Assembly: GCA_000469685.2 (NCBI GenBank)
Contig: LS997564.1
Location: 1,650,001-1,714,000 of the forward strand
Source: Haemonchus contortus
Taxonomy: Eukaryota > Nematoda > Chromadorea > Rhabditida > Trichostrongylidae
DNA length: 64,000 nt
Reading direction: 5' to 3'
Shown here: one piece after another, positions 47,131 to 58,605 of the stretch
Position numbering within the stretch: position 1 is the first letter of the stretch
Layout: every line of letters begins with the position of its first letter
Notes under the pieces: generated by a model
The model's database searches: none
Told to the model about the DNA's origin: nothing
The model's input: the letters and a program-made list of their open reading frames with translations, nothing else
Program-made: the position numbers and the translations under genes

Positions 47131-48430
47131 AACATCACAATACCGACGTCGAAAAGGGTGAACTTTGAAAAAGCCTTGGTTCCCCACATGAGTCCAAAGG
47201 AATCTTAACGAGCCTAAGAAGCATACAAATGCTGCACTGAAGAAGGAATAAGGGATCTTCCAGACTTCATTTCAGAGATAAAACAAGCCATGTGACATCC
47301 TTTTTGTAGCGTCCATCCCCACAATTCGCAATATTAACTAATTCGAAAATCAATGAGACGGTTGAGAAACCCTCATGATACCGAAGCAGACAACGAGCTG
47401 ATCAAAAACGTAATTCTGCAGTTTAGAAGGTTCAAGGCAGTTTCATCTACAAGCTGCTTATCGGAATAGCTGATTCCCGTTCACTACAATACCGATCACA
47501 GTCATGTTAGGGGAAATTCCATCGCTGGTCTCCCTTGAGTTCATAAGATGCTAAGGAATCCATATGGGTCACAGGCCCTTGTGATCTTCAAATTTTTATT
47601 GTATTCTACGAAAAGGAGAATCGTTAGAAGGAAATTTTTCTGACACGACACAAAACTAACGTATGTATGGGGGCTCACCCTTAGAGCGTGTTCCTGGACC
47701 TGCTGAATACTTGCAAGGCACTCTATCGGAAATTCGATCGAACCATCATATTTCTTCGGTACTGAGCCTATTGGCACTACTCCAATTCTGCTTTTATAAT
47801 AGCAAAATAAGAGCTAAATAGTAACATAATAACAAAAATATTGTATATTTTGATAGGGTAACATGACAAAACTGTTGGGCTACTCAGCTAACGCAGTTAC
47901 AATTTGTCTGCGACCGCTTACCTACGATCCTGCTCAAGAAGATTCAACGAAAACAATAATGAATTTTCCATGGCAAATTCAATCCTTATGGATCTGGTTA
48001 CGGATTGTGATGATTACAAGTTTCTGTAAAACTATACTTTCTGTAAGCATCGCTCACTTCGGGATCCCTCCGCCAACCGTAGATGAGCCTTCTTCGTCTG
48101 ATTTTTTGAGAAATTCACAAGCTCTGCCCGTTTTGCACGATGTCTGTGCTTTTCTGAAATCAAAATAATTAGTTGTGCGCTTGGCACTGTATTCTCCGGC
48201 GCACGTACCGCCCCCCTTGGGCGGGGCTACGCTAGGCTCACATGTGTTCTGTTCATCTTGCCCCACGCCATACCCATTCCAAGCTCGACCCGACTTCTCC
48301 AGGTGCTCGTTTAGGTGATATCGGATTTCATGGCAGACACACAGACACACAAAAAGACGTCAATGGGTTCTATGTATGGAAGATTAATAATATGATCGGT
48401 TTCACTTTTGTGATGTATTGGTTCAGGGAA

Positions 48431-48700
48431 TAGGTGGTTAGTGGCAAGTAGCGTACTATCTCGTACTCAGGGTCAGGGGTTCAAATCCCGGCTTGATATC
48501 CGCCTTGGCCAACCAAGCCATCCATCCCTTCGGGGTCGGTTAATTGGTACCATACTCGTCTGGGAGGATAAAAGCATTAGCTGGCCACCGCAAGCCACTG
48601 TATGGGTCACATACGCATTCAATATGCCACTGCGATTCTAAATGGGAGTCAAATGCGTGGGCGCATCCCTCAGACGGGATTGATCAACGCCCCGAAACTT
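48431..48700 (+). repeat. tRNA-derived SINE-like element, best-preserved copy
   Basis: The head has A-box-like TGGTTAGTGGCAAG and a perfect B box GGTTCAAATCC (48478-48488). The body is GCCAACCAAGCCATCCATCC then TCGGTTAATTGGTACCA. The tail ends GCGCATCCCTCAGACGGGA. A tRNA-like pol III promoter plus an unrelated body defines a SINE. Length is about 270 bp; no clear poly-A or target duplication was seen. Confidence 0.65.
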
Positions 48701-49325
48701 GATCCCTTATTATCCTTTGATCCAGTCGTTGAGCTCAAATGGGAATAGCATTTTTCAGGGACTCTCCACAGCTCTGTAACAACAATCCTGATTTTTTAAA
48801 ATCAACCTATGGGAAATAGTTATCAAGTCGCCTGGAAACTGATAGGGGCGAGATAGGTTTCCACAGTCTAGTTATGAATTTATCAGATTCGCGACTCCCT
48901 TCGTGTTCATTGAAATTGCAAGTATTGTTTACTCGACCTGATAATGAACAGAGTCCTTTGCAAAACTGCCGAATCGTCGGTTGTTTTCGTCGACATCTTA
49001 TCAATCAGACAGCAATTCGTCGGAATAGAACGTTTGCACGCCGTCTGCACGTGAATGTTCGATGATCCTCGAAGTTCAAGATTTACGAAGGTGAAAAATT
49101 CTTTTCGACCATATTCGTTTGATTGAAACGTTCTTCATATTGCGCTATCCTCTCTTCGAATCTGTCGGTTTTAGCCTTCGCTTCAAAGTCTGTGGTTCAT
49201 CCTCTTTGCTTATTTCTTGGCCACCCAGACACTTCCCCTTCCTTTTGGATAGACTATTCATCGAATTAAATTCTCATTATTCCTGATGTTCTCAATCTAT
49301 ACCTTTGCCCCTTGGGAATCAATGA

Positions 49326-49715
49326 GGCGATGGTGTAGTTAAGAAATTAGGGATGGCAAACTTTGAATCCACGCTTGGTAAAATTAGTTTTGGCGCCGAA
49401 ACGGCTGTTCTTCCCTTCTATCATATCAGTAACAAAGCTGTTCGGAAAGAGTGATTCCTCCAGACGAATTGGTATCTTCCAAGATCGTTCCACACATACT
49501 CTTTAGCCCGAATCTTCCTGAAACCGAGCAAGCCTTCCATTCATCCGGGGTTGTTAACTGGTACTAGGCTCGTCTGGGAGGTTAAAAGCACTGACTTCTA
49601 CATCGGCTCGCCACCGCAGTGTATAGGCCACATAAGCATTCAAAACACCACTACGATTACGAACGGAAGCGAATGTTGAGGCGCATCCCTCAGACGGGAA
49701 TTTTTAATGCGAAGA
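49326..49715 (+). repeat. SINE-like repeat copy, with insertion
   Basis: Head remnant GATGGTGTAGTTAAG and CTTTGAATCCACG, then an unrelated stretch, then body and tail: GCAAGCCTTCCATTCATCCG, TTAACTGGTACTAGGCTCGT, GGCGCATCCCTCAGACGGGA. Confidence 0.55.
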
Positions 49716-50389
49716 CTTTTCTCCTGTAATCATAGGAATGCGGAAAAAAATTATTATAATGAAAGAAATAAAAAGCTTTCCCTACTTCTATACATTATGT
49801 TTAGCATTCTATCAATCATTATGTTTATCAATCTATCAATCTCCCACTGGTTAGTACCATATGGAGATCATAGGACCACCAAAATTTTCGTATCGTTTCA
49901 CACCCGTATATTGAGCAGGTGCGAAAAATCGCCCCTTTCACTATTAGTACGTCCCCATCGTAGCAGACACCGTTTGTGGGCGTGACCTGTCGCCAGCTAA
50001 TCGTTCCCTTCCTACGTAGGTGTGTCCCAAGGCTCTTATCTCAATCTGTACTTAGGCTAAGGACATCAAAACAACATAATCCAGAACCGTTTACGATCGA
50101 CTCTCCGTTAACTCTGATATTTTGATAAAATTGACATAAGCAAACCTCATTTAGCATCGATTGATGAGATATATTGATGATTTTTTTATTTCTAGTTTCT
50201 CTTCTGGTAATATTGATTGCATGTGACTCCAATTTCGGATCTATTTGCGCCAGGCACCCTTCTATTCCAGTACCTAGTATAAACGCCTGTAGTGAAGCTG
50301 GTTTGTTGATTGATTCAGAGATTGACTACACTTTCAAAAAAGCGAGTGTTGCATTTATTCTACATTTATGTATAAAGGTCTCTGAAGAG

Positions 50390-50665
50390 AACCAGTCTCA
50401 CTTCTTGGAATGCGCCCTGCATTCGACTTTCATTCAAAACTCTACTTACATTTTTGAATGTGTATGTGGCCTATATCAATGATTGGGATGGACCGAGCAA
50501 GACATGTACAAGCCAGTACTTTTCTCCTCCCCGACGACTTTGGAACCATGTAATCAACCACGTAGGAATGGAAGGTTTGTTGGCCTAGATGAATCGATTC
50601 AGGTTTCGAGCCTCGGACCATACTTATGGGATAGTGCGCCACTTGCCACCTACGCCCTTCTGTAA
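50390..50665 (-). repeat. SINE-like repeat copy
   Basis: Minus-strand order: GTAGGTGGCAAGTGGCGCAC (A-box region), GAGGCTCGAAACC (B-box region), GGCCAACAAACCTTCCATTC (body), then AGGCCACATACACATTC and a tail ending at about 50390. Confidence 0.55.
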
Positions 50666-53244
50666 TATTCATCAGTTAACATTTCACTTAGCTGATTGCT
50701 TATTTGATTGTTTACTTAAACTCACTCATAATGCACCCAAATGTGCAGAAGTCCGCACCAGTTGACTCCAAAGAACATAGAGAAAATAGAGAAAAATAAA
50801 CAGTAGGATCTATCTCAAAACAGGACAAAGAGTGCCACAAATGCAAAAACAACAACAAGAGTACCATCTACTCCCATTTTAACTGTACTGACAATTACTT
50901 TGCACACTTATGGTTGCTGTTTGGTAAGATACATCCTGGATCCCAAGAGTAACTATGAGCTTCTCCCTACCAACTCTTAAGTTTTCAGTTCTTCTGTGTT
51001 CCTAAGAAGGTGTTCCGATGGTGTGTTTCGTGTTATCGTCTGGGAATGCCCGCGATTTTCGTTGATTGATGCAAAGTGTTAATGGGTGGCCTTTTCAGAG
51101 CGGCAACGCTCCACTTGTTGACCATTCCTTCACGTGAATCGCATGCTCGTGCAAGATCGATCCTTTGCAGGCCATTTGCGTTCTATTTTTTCTCCAATCT
51201 ATTCACAGTGCAATGCCCAATTATTCTGTTTTGTCTGCTTTACTTGTTCCTTACTATATTTCACATTTCAATAGAATCTGTGCAGTTATCACTTTTAACT
51301 GTTAGCCAAACTACGATTTCTTCGATAAGAAAAAACTTCGATAGCTTTGGTCCTGTGACGCCCCTCGTGATGGGTCTTTTAAAGGTTCCTGACCCAGTAA
51401 GGGTGCAGATTTCAAAAAATATCGGTTTCATTGGGTTGAGTGTATCACGAAGTGCCCCAGAATGGGAAAAGATACCCGAATCCATAAGCTAAGAGGCCCT
51501 CGTTAGACGTGGAAAAGCCATCAGCGGCTGGCAATCGTAGTGATTGAGCTACTTTCTACTTGGATTCGATGAACTTACGCAAAGATGACAAAACATACCC
51601 AAGTTACTTTAGAAACGTCCCAATCTATTTGCACATCCCCTGACTCCTTCACTATTTCACCGCTGAAATTCGTCTAGGCCTGTGCACTTTTAGCCTGTTG
51701 TCTCTCCACGGTCAAGTAAGTGGTGTGAAGCGCCGTCAGTGCGCAGCTCCCTCCCCCTCTTCTCCCCTTCTTCAATATACTCTCACTTTCTCACTTTATA
51801 CCTGTTCAGCTTGAAGTCACATCAGAACGTTGTCGAAGTCGACTACCTTGGCCTTTATGAGATCCTTTCCAGGTGAAATCGGCACCCTTCCCCCTCCGCA
51901 ACACAATTTTCTGTTGCTGTTTATATTGCTTGGTACAGGTCTTTGGGGTGGTATATACTCCAAAGAACGGCGCACTCTACCGTCCTATAGATCTCATTCA
52001 CAACAGCTCTTATTTTGCACCCCTGTTTGCAATGAAAGCCTATAGTAACGAGCTGACATGCCTAGGGACATCAAAAATCGAGCTCATAGCCAAAACAGAA
52101 GAACAAAGTATAGTGTATTTACCCGAAGAAAATAGCAATCGCTGCAACCAGTCCAGTAGGTATAGGGGAGTGGAGGATGGAAAATAGGCGTGGTGGGAAC
52201 CTACGCCGGCTCAGTAACTCAACAGCGCCCGACAACTCAACAGAATCCTATGGTAGACCGCTTCCATTCTTTGACGGTATTGCACGAGTCTTGTTTCCCT
52301 AGATCCTACAATTTCGGCAGATTCTAAGTCCTGCAGAAGGATTTTAATACTCTGGAATATAGGTTTTTACAACAGATCGTGCTTGGCCCTGAAAGGGCTT
52401 TCAGAGGTCGTTCGTGACCTTTTAACCAGCTCCAGCATACTCGATACTCCGAGTACTTCTTCGGAGTACACAAACCCTCCCGTGCTCCATTTCTGCTCCT
52501 TCCCATTGAATTTCTGATTTTGCACGAGGATGGATAAGGTGACGATGATGATACCCTTTGAAATTTGGTAACAAAACTATTTTTCCAGACACATTTTCAT
52601 TCATTACGTACCCCATTCCCAGCAACCGGTTTAGCTGTCTGATCGCGCGGCGACCCCTTAGGCTGTAGAATATAAAGTATGGAATCGCATTCCCACATGA
52701 ATCAAAGGCTTTGGACACAATGTGGGGTCTGCGAAAAAAGAATAATTACATGATGAAAAAGCAGTAACGAGGCAAGGGAACCAATTGATGGGGTTGAAGA
52801 TATAAGAAATGTTCAAAAAGACTGCAGCAATGGAAAGGAGTGGGGATGGTGTGAGTCTCGCCTCTGTTGGATCGCACCTTCTGCAAGAGTCCAACGTGCG
52901 TCGTCACTGAGCAACCACATAAATAGGTCGACTGTTTACCTTTTTTGCTCCTTCTCTACCACTTCAAGCAATCATTTCGCCTTTTCTAGTTTCTTTTCAA
53001 TGAATTGAAACGCCAAAAAGTATCTCTCAGTCGTTGTATATATTTTTTTGCTCGCTACTGAGCTACTGACGACCCCACCATTTTTTTTTTCGCCGATATC
53101 AAAGTGATGCATTACTATCTGCCATCAGATCGGATTATTTGATACCAGACCTCAGGAGCTCACGTGACGCTTCTGACGGATTCTTATGGATTATCCTCAG
53201 GAAGCACTTCAAAATGTCATCCATCATGCACGAGGACGGAGGTT

Positions 53245-53420
53245 GTGTAGTGGTGACGAATTATCAGACATGTGTAGTTCGTACAGTTCGAGTATCAAAT
53301 CCCGGATTGATATCCGTCTAGGCCAACCAAGCCTTCCTTCCTTCCTGGGTCCGTTTATTGGTACCAGATTCGTGTGGGAGGATATAAGCACCGACTTGTA
53401 TCGCTGGCCATCGCAAGGCA
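53245..53420 (+). repeat. SINE-like repeat copy upstream of CutC
   Basis: A-box-like GTTGTGTAGTGGTGACG, B-box-like GAGTATCAAATCCCGG, then body GGCCAACCAAGCCTTCCTTC and TTTATTGGTACCAGATTCGT. It ends about 180 bp before the CutC start codon, so it lies within the likely promoter region. Confidence 0.6.
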
Positions 53421-53601
53421 AAACCGGATTAACGAAAAAACTTCATCTCAAACCTTCATACGTGAATTACCACCATCTCTTTATTGAACCGAATTTCTAC
53501 ACCAAAGCTCTTAATGTTTGAATCGTGTATTATACTTTCGCTGTAGAAGTTTCGAAGATATAGATTTTCAAGAGCGTATTTGCTGAAATGGATATTTTCA
53601 G

Positions 53602-56600
53602 ATGGGCAGATTAGAGATTTGCATCGATTCATATGAATCTGCCGCCAATGCTGTGAGTGGAGGTGAGTAAAGATTTTACTTGCCCTTATGGGCTGATCTT
53701 ACTTCCGACTGTTAGCGAGAATAGCAGCTCCAATCCGCTTACAATGCATGTCAGCGGAATGGGGCTGCTATTCCAGCTAACAGACGAAAGCAAGATTAGC
53801 TCACATTACGGACTGCTAGTCAGGCGATTCTAAACTGGTTGCCACCTACCATTCCCGTCCCGACTATTAAGATCTCCCTTCATGCTACGAAATTTAAGTA
53901 GTCTTGACTACTCCCAAGGGAAGGGACTAGGTGAGAATTATATTCCGTAAGCTCGATAAGGAGAAGCAACAAATTTCAGTGGAGAAGGAACTAGCAGGGT
54001 CCTTGTTACCGCTCCTGCCCCTTCTTATCAGGCGTTTCTAATTGCACACCTGCCCTTTCTTGTAAGGGTCAGTACTGAAGGCCCAGGAGTAAATCTTTAC
54101 TTTCTCGGCATAATGTGAAAGACGGCGACGTGAACGGGACAATCGGGAATTCCTCATTTGGTTACCCCAGGAGGTCGCCATGCAGTTTAGCAGGTCTATG
54201 AATCAGTCCGGCTTGTGTTTCAAGCTAATATTAACCAAAAAGACAAGGGAAATAAAATTTCGAAGCTAGGAATTTCGAGGGCGGAAAACGGGCTGGAGTC
54301 TTCTTTCATGTAAGAGAATGATCTATCACAGCAAGACTGCGAACAGCAGAGATTAAGGAATCCCTAACACCCAGGAATCTTAATGTCAGACGCGATTCGA
54401 CGGCATTTTCAGGTGCTCATCAACTCGAGGTATGCAGTTCGTTGGTCTTGGGCGGTCTGACACCATCTATAGGTGAGTTGAATTCTATGGAGTTTTCAAA
54501 ATATACTATATTCACGATCGGCTACAGTTACCTTTGTGTTACCAAAACAAAAAACCTAACAAGTTCCTAGAAGCGATCCCAGCTTTGGCGGTTGCTTTAG
54601 AACTTTGGATGGGAACAATTTGATAGTCCTTAATTGCTCCTTAGCGTTCACGCATTGCGTTCATCGAACTCGTCCACAGTTTTGACGTCAGTCTATGGGT
54701 GATCATCACGCAATGATCTCAGCCATAGATAAGCGCAGAGCAGACGAAGGAGTTAAGCAGGGGATAAAGGATTAACACCTCTGTGTTCGCAAACAAGACC
54801 GACTTAAAAAAAGTCAGACCGACACTTTCTCTCAACTCTTGTGTTTGGTACACGATACTTTTTCAGCAGAATGTCGACGAGCCCCACTAGAATGCTCAAC
54901 TAAGTAGGAGCATTCAGTTGAAAAACACATGAATTGTATTCTCCGCCGCCTAAACCTCTTGTTCACAATACGCTTCCTTTTCAAAACTGATCTTGTACTA
55001 ATCACTTTAGTGAGCACTGTTCACCAAATGTCGCACATAAGAATGGTTTAGCCCTTGTTCCGATTGCTTACCAAAAACACTGAGCTGATTGTTAAGGTTT
55101 GGTCCGTCGTCTGCGAGCCTCCTTCCCGGATATGCCACTGTTCGTTATGATCCGACCACGAGGTGGCGACTTCATCTACACAAAGGATGAGGTCAGCGTA
55201 ATGCTGGAAGACTTGAGAGCGATGAAAAATATCGGAGTCACCGGATTTGTCTTTGGTGCAATGGATAGGTAAGGAGTTCATCCGTTCATCTTCTTAAGGT
55301 ATCGAACAACACGACAAGGTGACAGGAAGCATGATGATCATTCATATTCTGCAAAGTAAGCGAGTAGGGCGAGACGAGAGAGGTAGCGGAGATTATAGAG
55401 AAGGGAATTTCCTACATGGCCTGAATGCTGACATAAACCGTATCGGAATGTCTGATTGTAAAACCACAGCTTGGTTGAGGATCAATAAGAAATCATTCAA
55501 CTCCTAGCGAAAATGTTGACTTCTACACCATCTGCCCTTGAGGCTTCTGAATCCCAAAAACCCTCTGAAACGACAATTTCAAACTAGGACTAATTCAGGG
55601 TACCTCAAAGGGATAACAACGCAGAGCCCGGTTTTCTTACATTCCAGTAGATCAAGCACCTATTCACCCACGTGTGCCAGCCATCAGATAGTTATCCTAC
55701 TTGGTTATATGGTCCACCCCTGTCCCGTTGCTCAGATTATAGTGGGATACTGGATCATTACATGATGTGGATTATGATATTCAATAAATGAAATTTAATA
55801 TTATATATCGCTTCAATTAGCAGAAAAGTAAGGGTCACGGATGAAAATATTCAAAAAGAGAAGTAAATGTAAAAATCGTTTGCCCTTCTTGAAGCTCTAC
55901 CCAGTATGGGAGTGGTCTTTCACGGTGTCTAACTTTCTTTTCATATATACAGTGCGTTTATAGAACTTATAAACTACTTTCAGTACCGGAGCTCTTGACG
56001 TAGATGTGTGCAAACGTCTAATACAAGCTGCCCGACCATCACCCTGTACTTTGAGCCGAGTCTTCGATCTCGTTAAAGATTGGAGACTGGCTCTGAAGCA
56101 AGCCATCGCAATGGGCTTCAAAACCGTTCTTACCAGGTAGTTACGACGGATTGAATTCAAAACAGTTAAATTCTGACAACTGCTGATGAACCAGTTGACC
56201 CTTGCACTCCTATTACAGTGCAAGGTTCATAGAGTGTATATCATTGAGAGCTTTGGTCGATTTCAACAAATATAGATATATAATAAATGCTCCACCCGGG
56301 CCAAAAAGTGTTACAACTTCAAAAAGATAAAGCCCGACCTGATTCATTTTGACGCCGTTTCAATTAGAATACCTCCTCATGTTTAGCCGCTAGTGGGTCG
56401 CTGGCCGAAGATTTCTTTTCCCGTGCGTCTTGTTTGCCAGCTTGACGGGGCCTCGCCATTTCTGTCGTAGACGGTCTTCTTCGGGTCACTCGAAGCGTCG
56501 TACCTTCATTTCACTGCAATAGAGTATTCATAAATAGCGAGTCAGTATCAATCGAATAAAAAAGAGCACAGTAAATACACTTTCTATATCTAACTCTATT

Positions 56601-57714
56601 TCCTATTTAGTGTGAAAAAGGAATGAGAGGGAGAGAAATTACAGAGCAAAGATATGGATCAATTTTTTAACAAAATAAGCTCCCAATTTCATCCCCTCGC
56701 AAAGCCCGGGCTGTAGAAATGGGCGGAGCATTTTGGGAAACCTGCCACTCCACAGTGAGAGGTGTCATGCTTGAGCGGCGCTTACCGTCACTGACAGCCA
56801 GCTGGAAGCCTCAGCCTTCCTCTTTCACCCTTACCGTGCCTTTATTTTTCATAAATATGCCCGTTATCTGGGAATACACTGATTCAATTAAAGAGGAGAG
56901 AATATCATATACAAATAAGCTCAAAGTGGAGCCAAGTTTTCTTTAGAATCAATTATTCACTTATTTCATTGAACACTAGACTTTTATCTGAATTTTCGTT
57001 TATTCTTACTTAGTGGACAAGCTACAACAGCTGTGGATGGTCGTGACAGGCTGAAGAAAATGGGAGATGAAGCACGAGACCAGATAAATATTATGGCAGG
57101 TAATCGCTATTATCAAAAGTTATTACACAAATTTATCGCCACTTTATTACTTACACTTAACCTAATAGAAGTAAAAATTCAGATAATTTTTGGAAATTAG
57201 ACAGAACCACGATTACCAACCTAAATGCTTTTACGATTAGCTCCTTCTTGCGGAGTGGGAAAGTTTTCCTATGAAACTTCTTTTGTAGGTTCTGGCGTGA
57301 ATTCGAAAACGCTTCCAACATTATTATCTGAAACTAGTTGTTCATGGTATCATGGCTCTGCTTCCGTCGCTGTGGAATCCAAGGTAAAATAACTCGCAAA
57401 AGGAAGAGCACTACCTCTGAGTTACCGTTTGGTTGCCACCTGTAGGCAGGTTGCCCAATTTGGTGGAACACCAAGAACTTGTTTATTTGTTTGTTTATTA
57501 CACGCGTAAAAAGAGAGGGTTGTAATAAATAGCTAAAAAAGTGGAATCCCGAAAGTAGGCAAAGTGAATGTTTCAGATGCCGAAAAGTCGAGTTAAGATG
57601 GGCTCATTGGACACGGATGTTCAACGAGTAACCAGCAAGGAAGAAGTGCGAACAATGCGAGACCTCATAGACAATTTTTTTGGAAGTGGACCTATTGCTA
57701 CACCGTACTACTAA
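53602..57714 (+). CDS. cutc-1: CutC family copper homeostasis protein
   Basis: Exons 53602-53662, 54413-54472, 55097-55268, 55984-56136, 57014-57099, 57289-57383, 57577-57714 (254 aa, phases consistent), with stop TAA at 57712-57714. Family blocks in order: GRLEICIDSYESAANAVSG (residues 2-20), GAHQLEVCSSLVLGGLTPS, VMIRPRGGDFIY, GFVFGAMD, TLSRVFDL, KTVLTSGQATTA and SGVNS. These trace the TIM-barrel of CutC, a cytosolic protein linked to copper tolerance whose eukaryotic members bind Cu(I). Length equals the usual 250 aa. The ATG directly follows a TATTTTCAG acceptor (53600-53601), which suggests spliced-leader addition right at the start codon. No damage is visible. Confidence 0.93.
53667..54101. 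mobile_element. Possible MITE with internal imperfect hairpin (CutC intron 1)
   Basis: The ends share AGTAAAGATTT(T)ACT in inverted orientation (about 53667 and 54100). Inside, an imperfect hairpin of about 44-bp arms (53693-53736 against about 53752-53795; for example CTGTTAGC and GAATAGCAGC in both arms) surrounds GCATGTC. No target duplication was established. Confidence 0.35.
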
Positions 57715-58605
57715 ATTTGTTGATGAAAAAAATCTCATCATTCCTATGCTGACACTCATTTTTCCGTTTTTTCAAATCGCTGCTAACCTAAAATTCTTGG
57801 TATAATTATGTACGTAGATTGCAAACATGAAGATCTAAATTTCGGGTTTTCCACTTTCACCATGGAGTTATAGTTTATCCACTGTAAGAATCGACCTACA
57901 ACCTCTGGGTTACCATTTCCTATACGATTCCTTGAGTTTCTTTTGAATTTGTTTTTCTTCGCATAAACATAGAATAAAGAGTTTTGGATATTTCTGTAAT
58001 CACACTATATGACCTAGCCGGCAAAATGGAATCGGACAAGTTAAATTTCAACCTCTCAAACAACGAAACGACCAAAAAAGCCACGGTACAAACTGCAACG
58101 AGTATCAAATGGTTGAAAAGCTGAATTTCTAAGAAGAGACTATATGAGCTGCAAAAAGGATAAATGGCGAGTAGAGTAAGGCAGCCGGATGCCACCCCAA
58201 CTCATGCCCGCCCCGATGATCAAACCTCGAATCAAATCTCCCTTAGATCACAGAAATTTTTAATTTTTCCTAAGTTAACTTTGGGAGGTAAAAGCACTTA
58301 TATTAGGTAGTGTTAGGGGCCAAATCATGGCCGTGATTCAGTTGAGGATAGAAATAGAGCGAAGGTGTGGACCCATTTTTAGAGTTCTGACACCATTGAA
58401 CCATTGACCATTGAAGTAAGGAGGGGTCAGAACAAAGTAATCGTTTGTTTTCAATTGGTTCGTGTTGGTCAGCCCGGATTCCTTAGGAGGCTGTTTAATG
58501 TTTATATTACACCTTATCGCAAATCCAACAAAAACAATGAATCGACACATCAGTTCATCGGCTCTGAGTCTTCTGCTGGCGCTTCTGTCACGCGGTCGTT
58601 GAACC
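57715..58605. other. Intergenic stretch between CutC and the CUB-like gene
   Basis: AT-rich; an AATAAA at 57973-57978 is a possible distant polyadenylation signal for CutC. No gene or repeat family was recognised. Confidence 0.45.

Larger units (their letters stand above)
41700..53601. other. Gene-poor intergenic region of about 12 kb
   Basis: Between the divergent SOD (minus) and CutC (plus) genes. I found no chain of exons in either strand. Apart from the repeats listed separately, the open frames are short, lack family motifs and are not bounded by matching splice phases. One block at 44026-44295, with an acceptor-like CCCCAG and about 88 open codons, looks slightly exon-like but matches nothing I know. 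The SOD promoter should lie just above 41699; no element was identified. Confidence 0.5.

Noticed and set aside
51076..51492. 138-codon plus-strand frame with a hydrophobic stretch
   Set aside because: It has no motif or signal of a known family, and no splice-linked neighbours. It is compatible with chance in 12 kb of gene-poor DNA.
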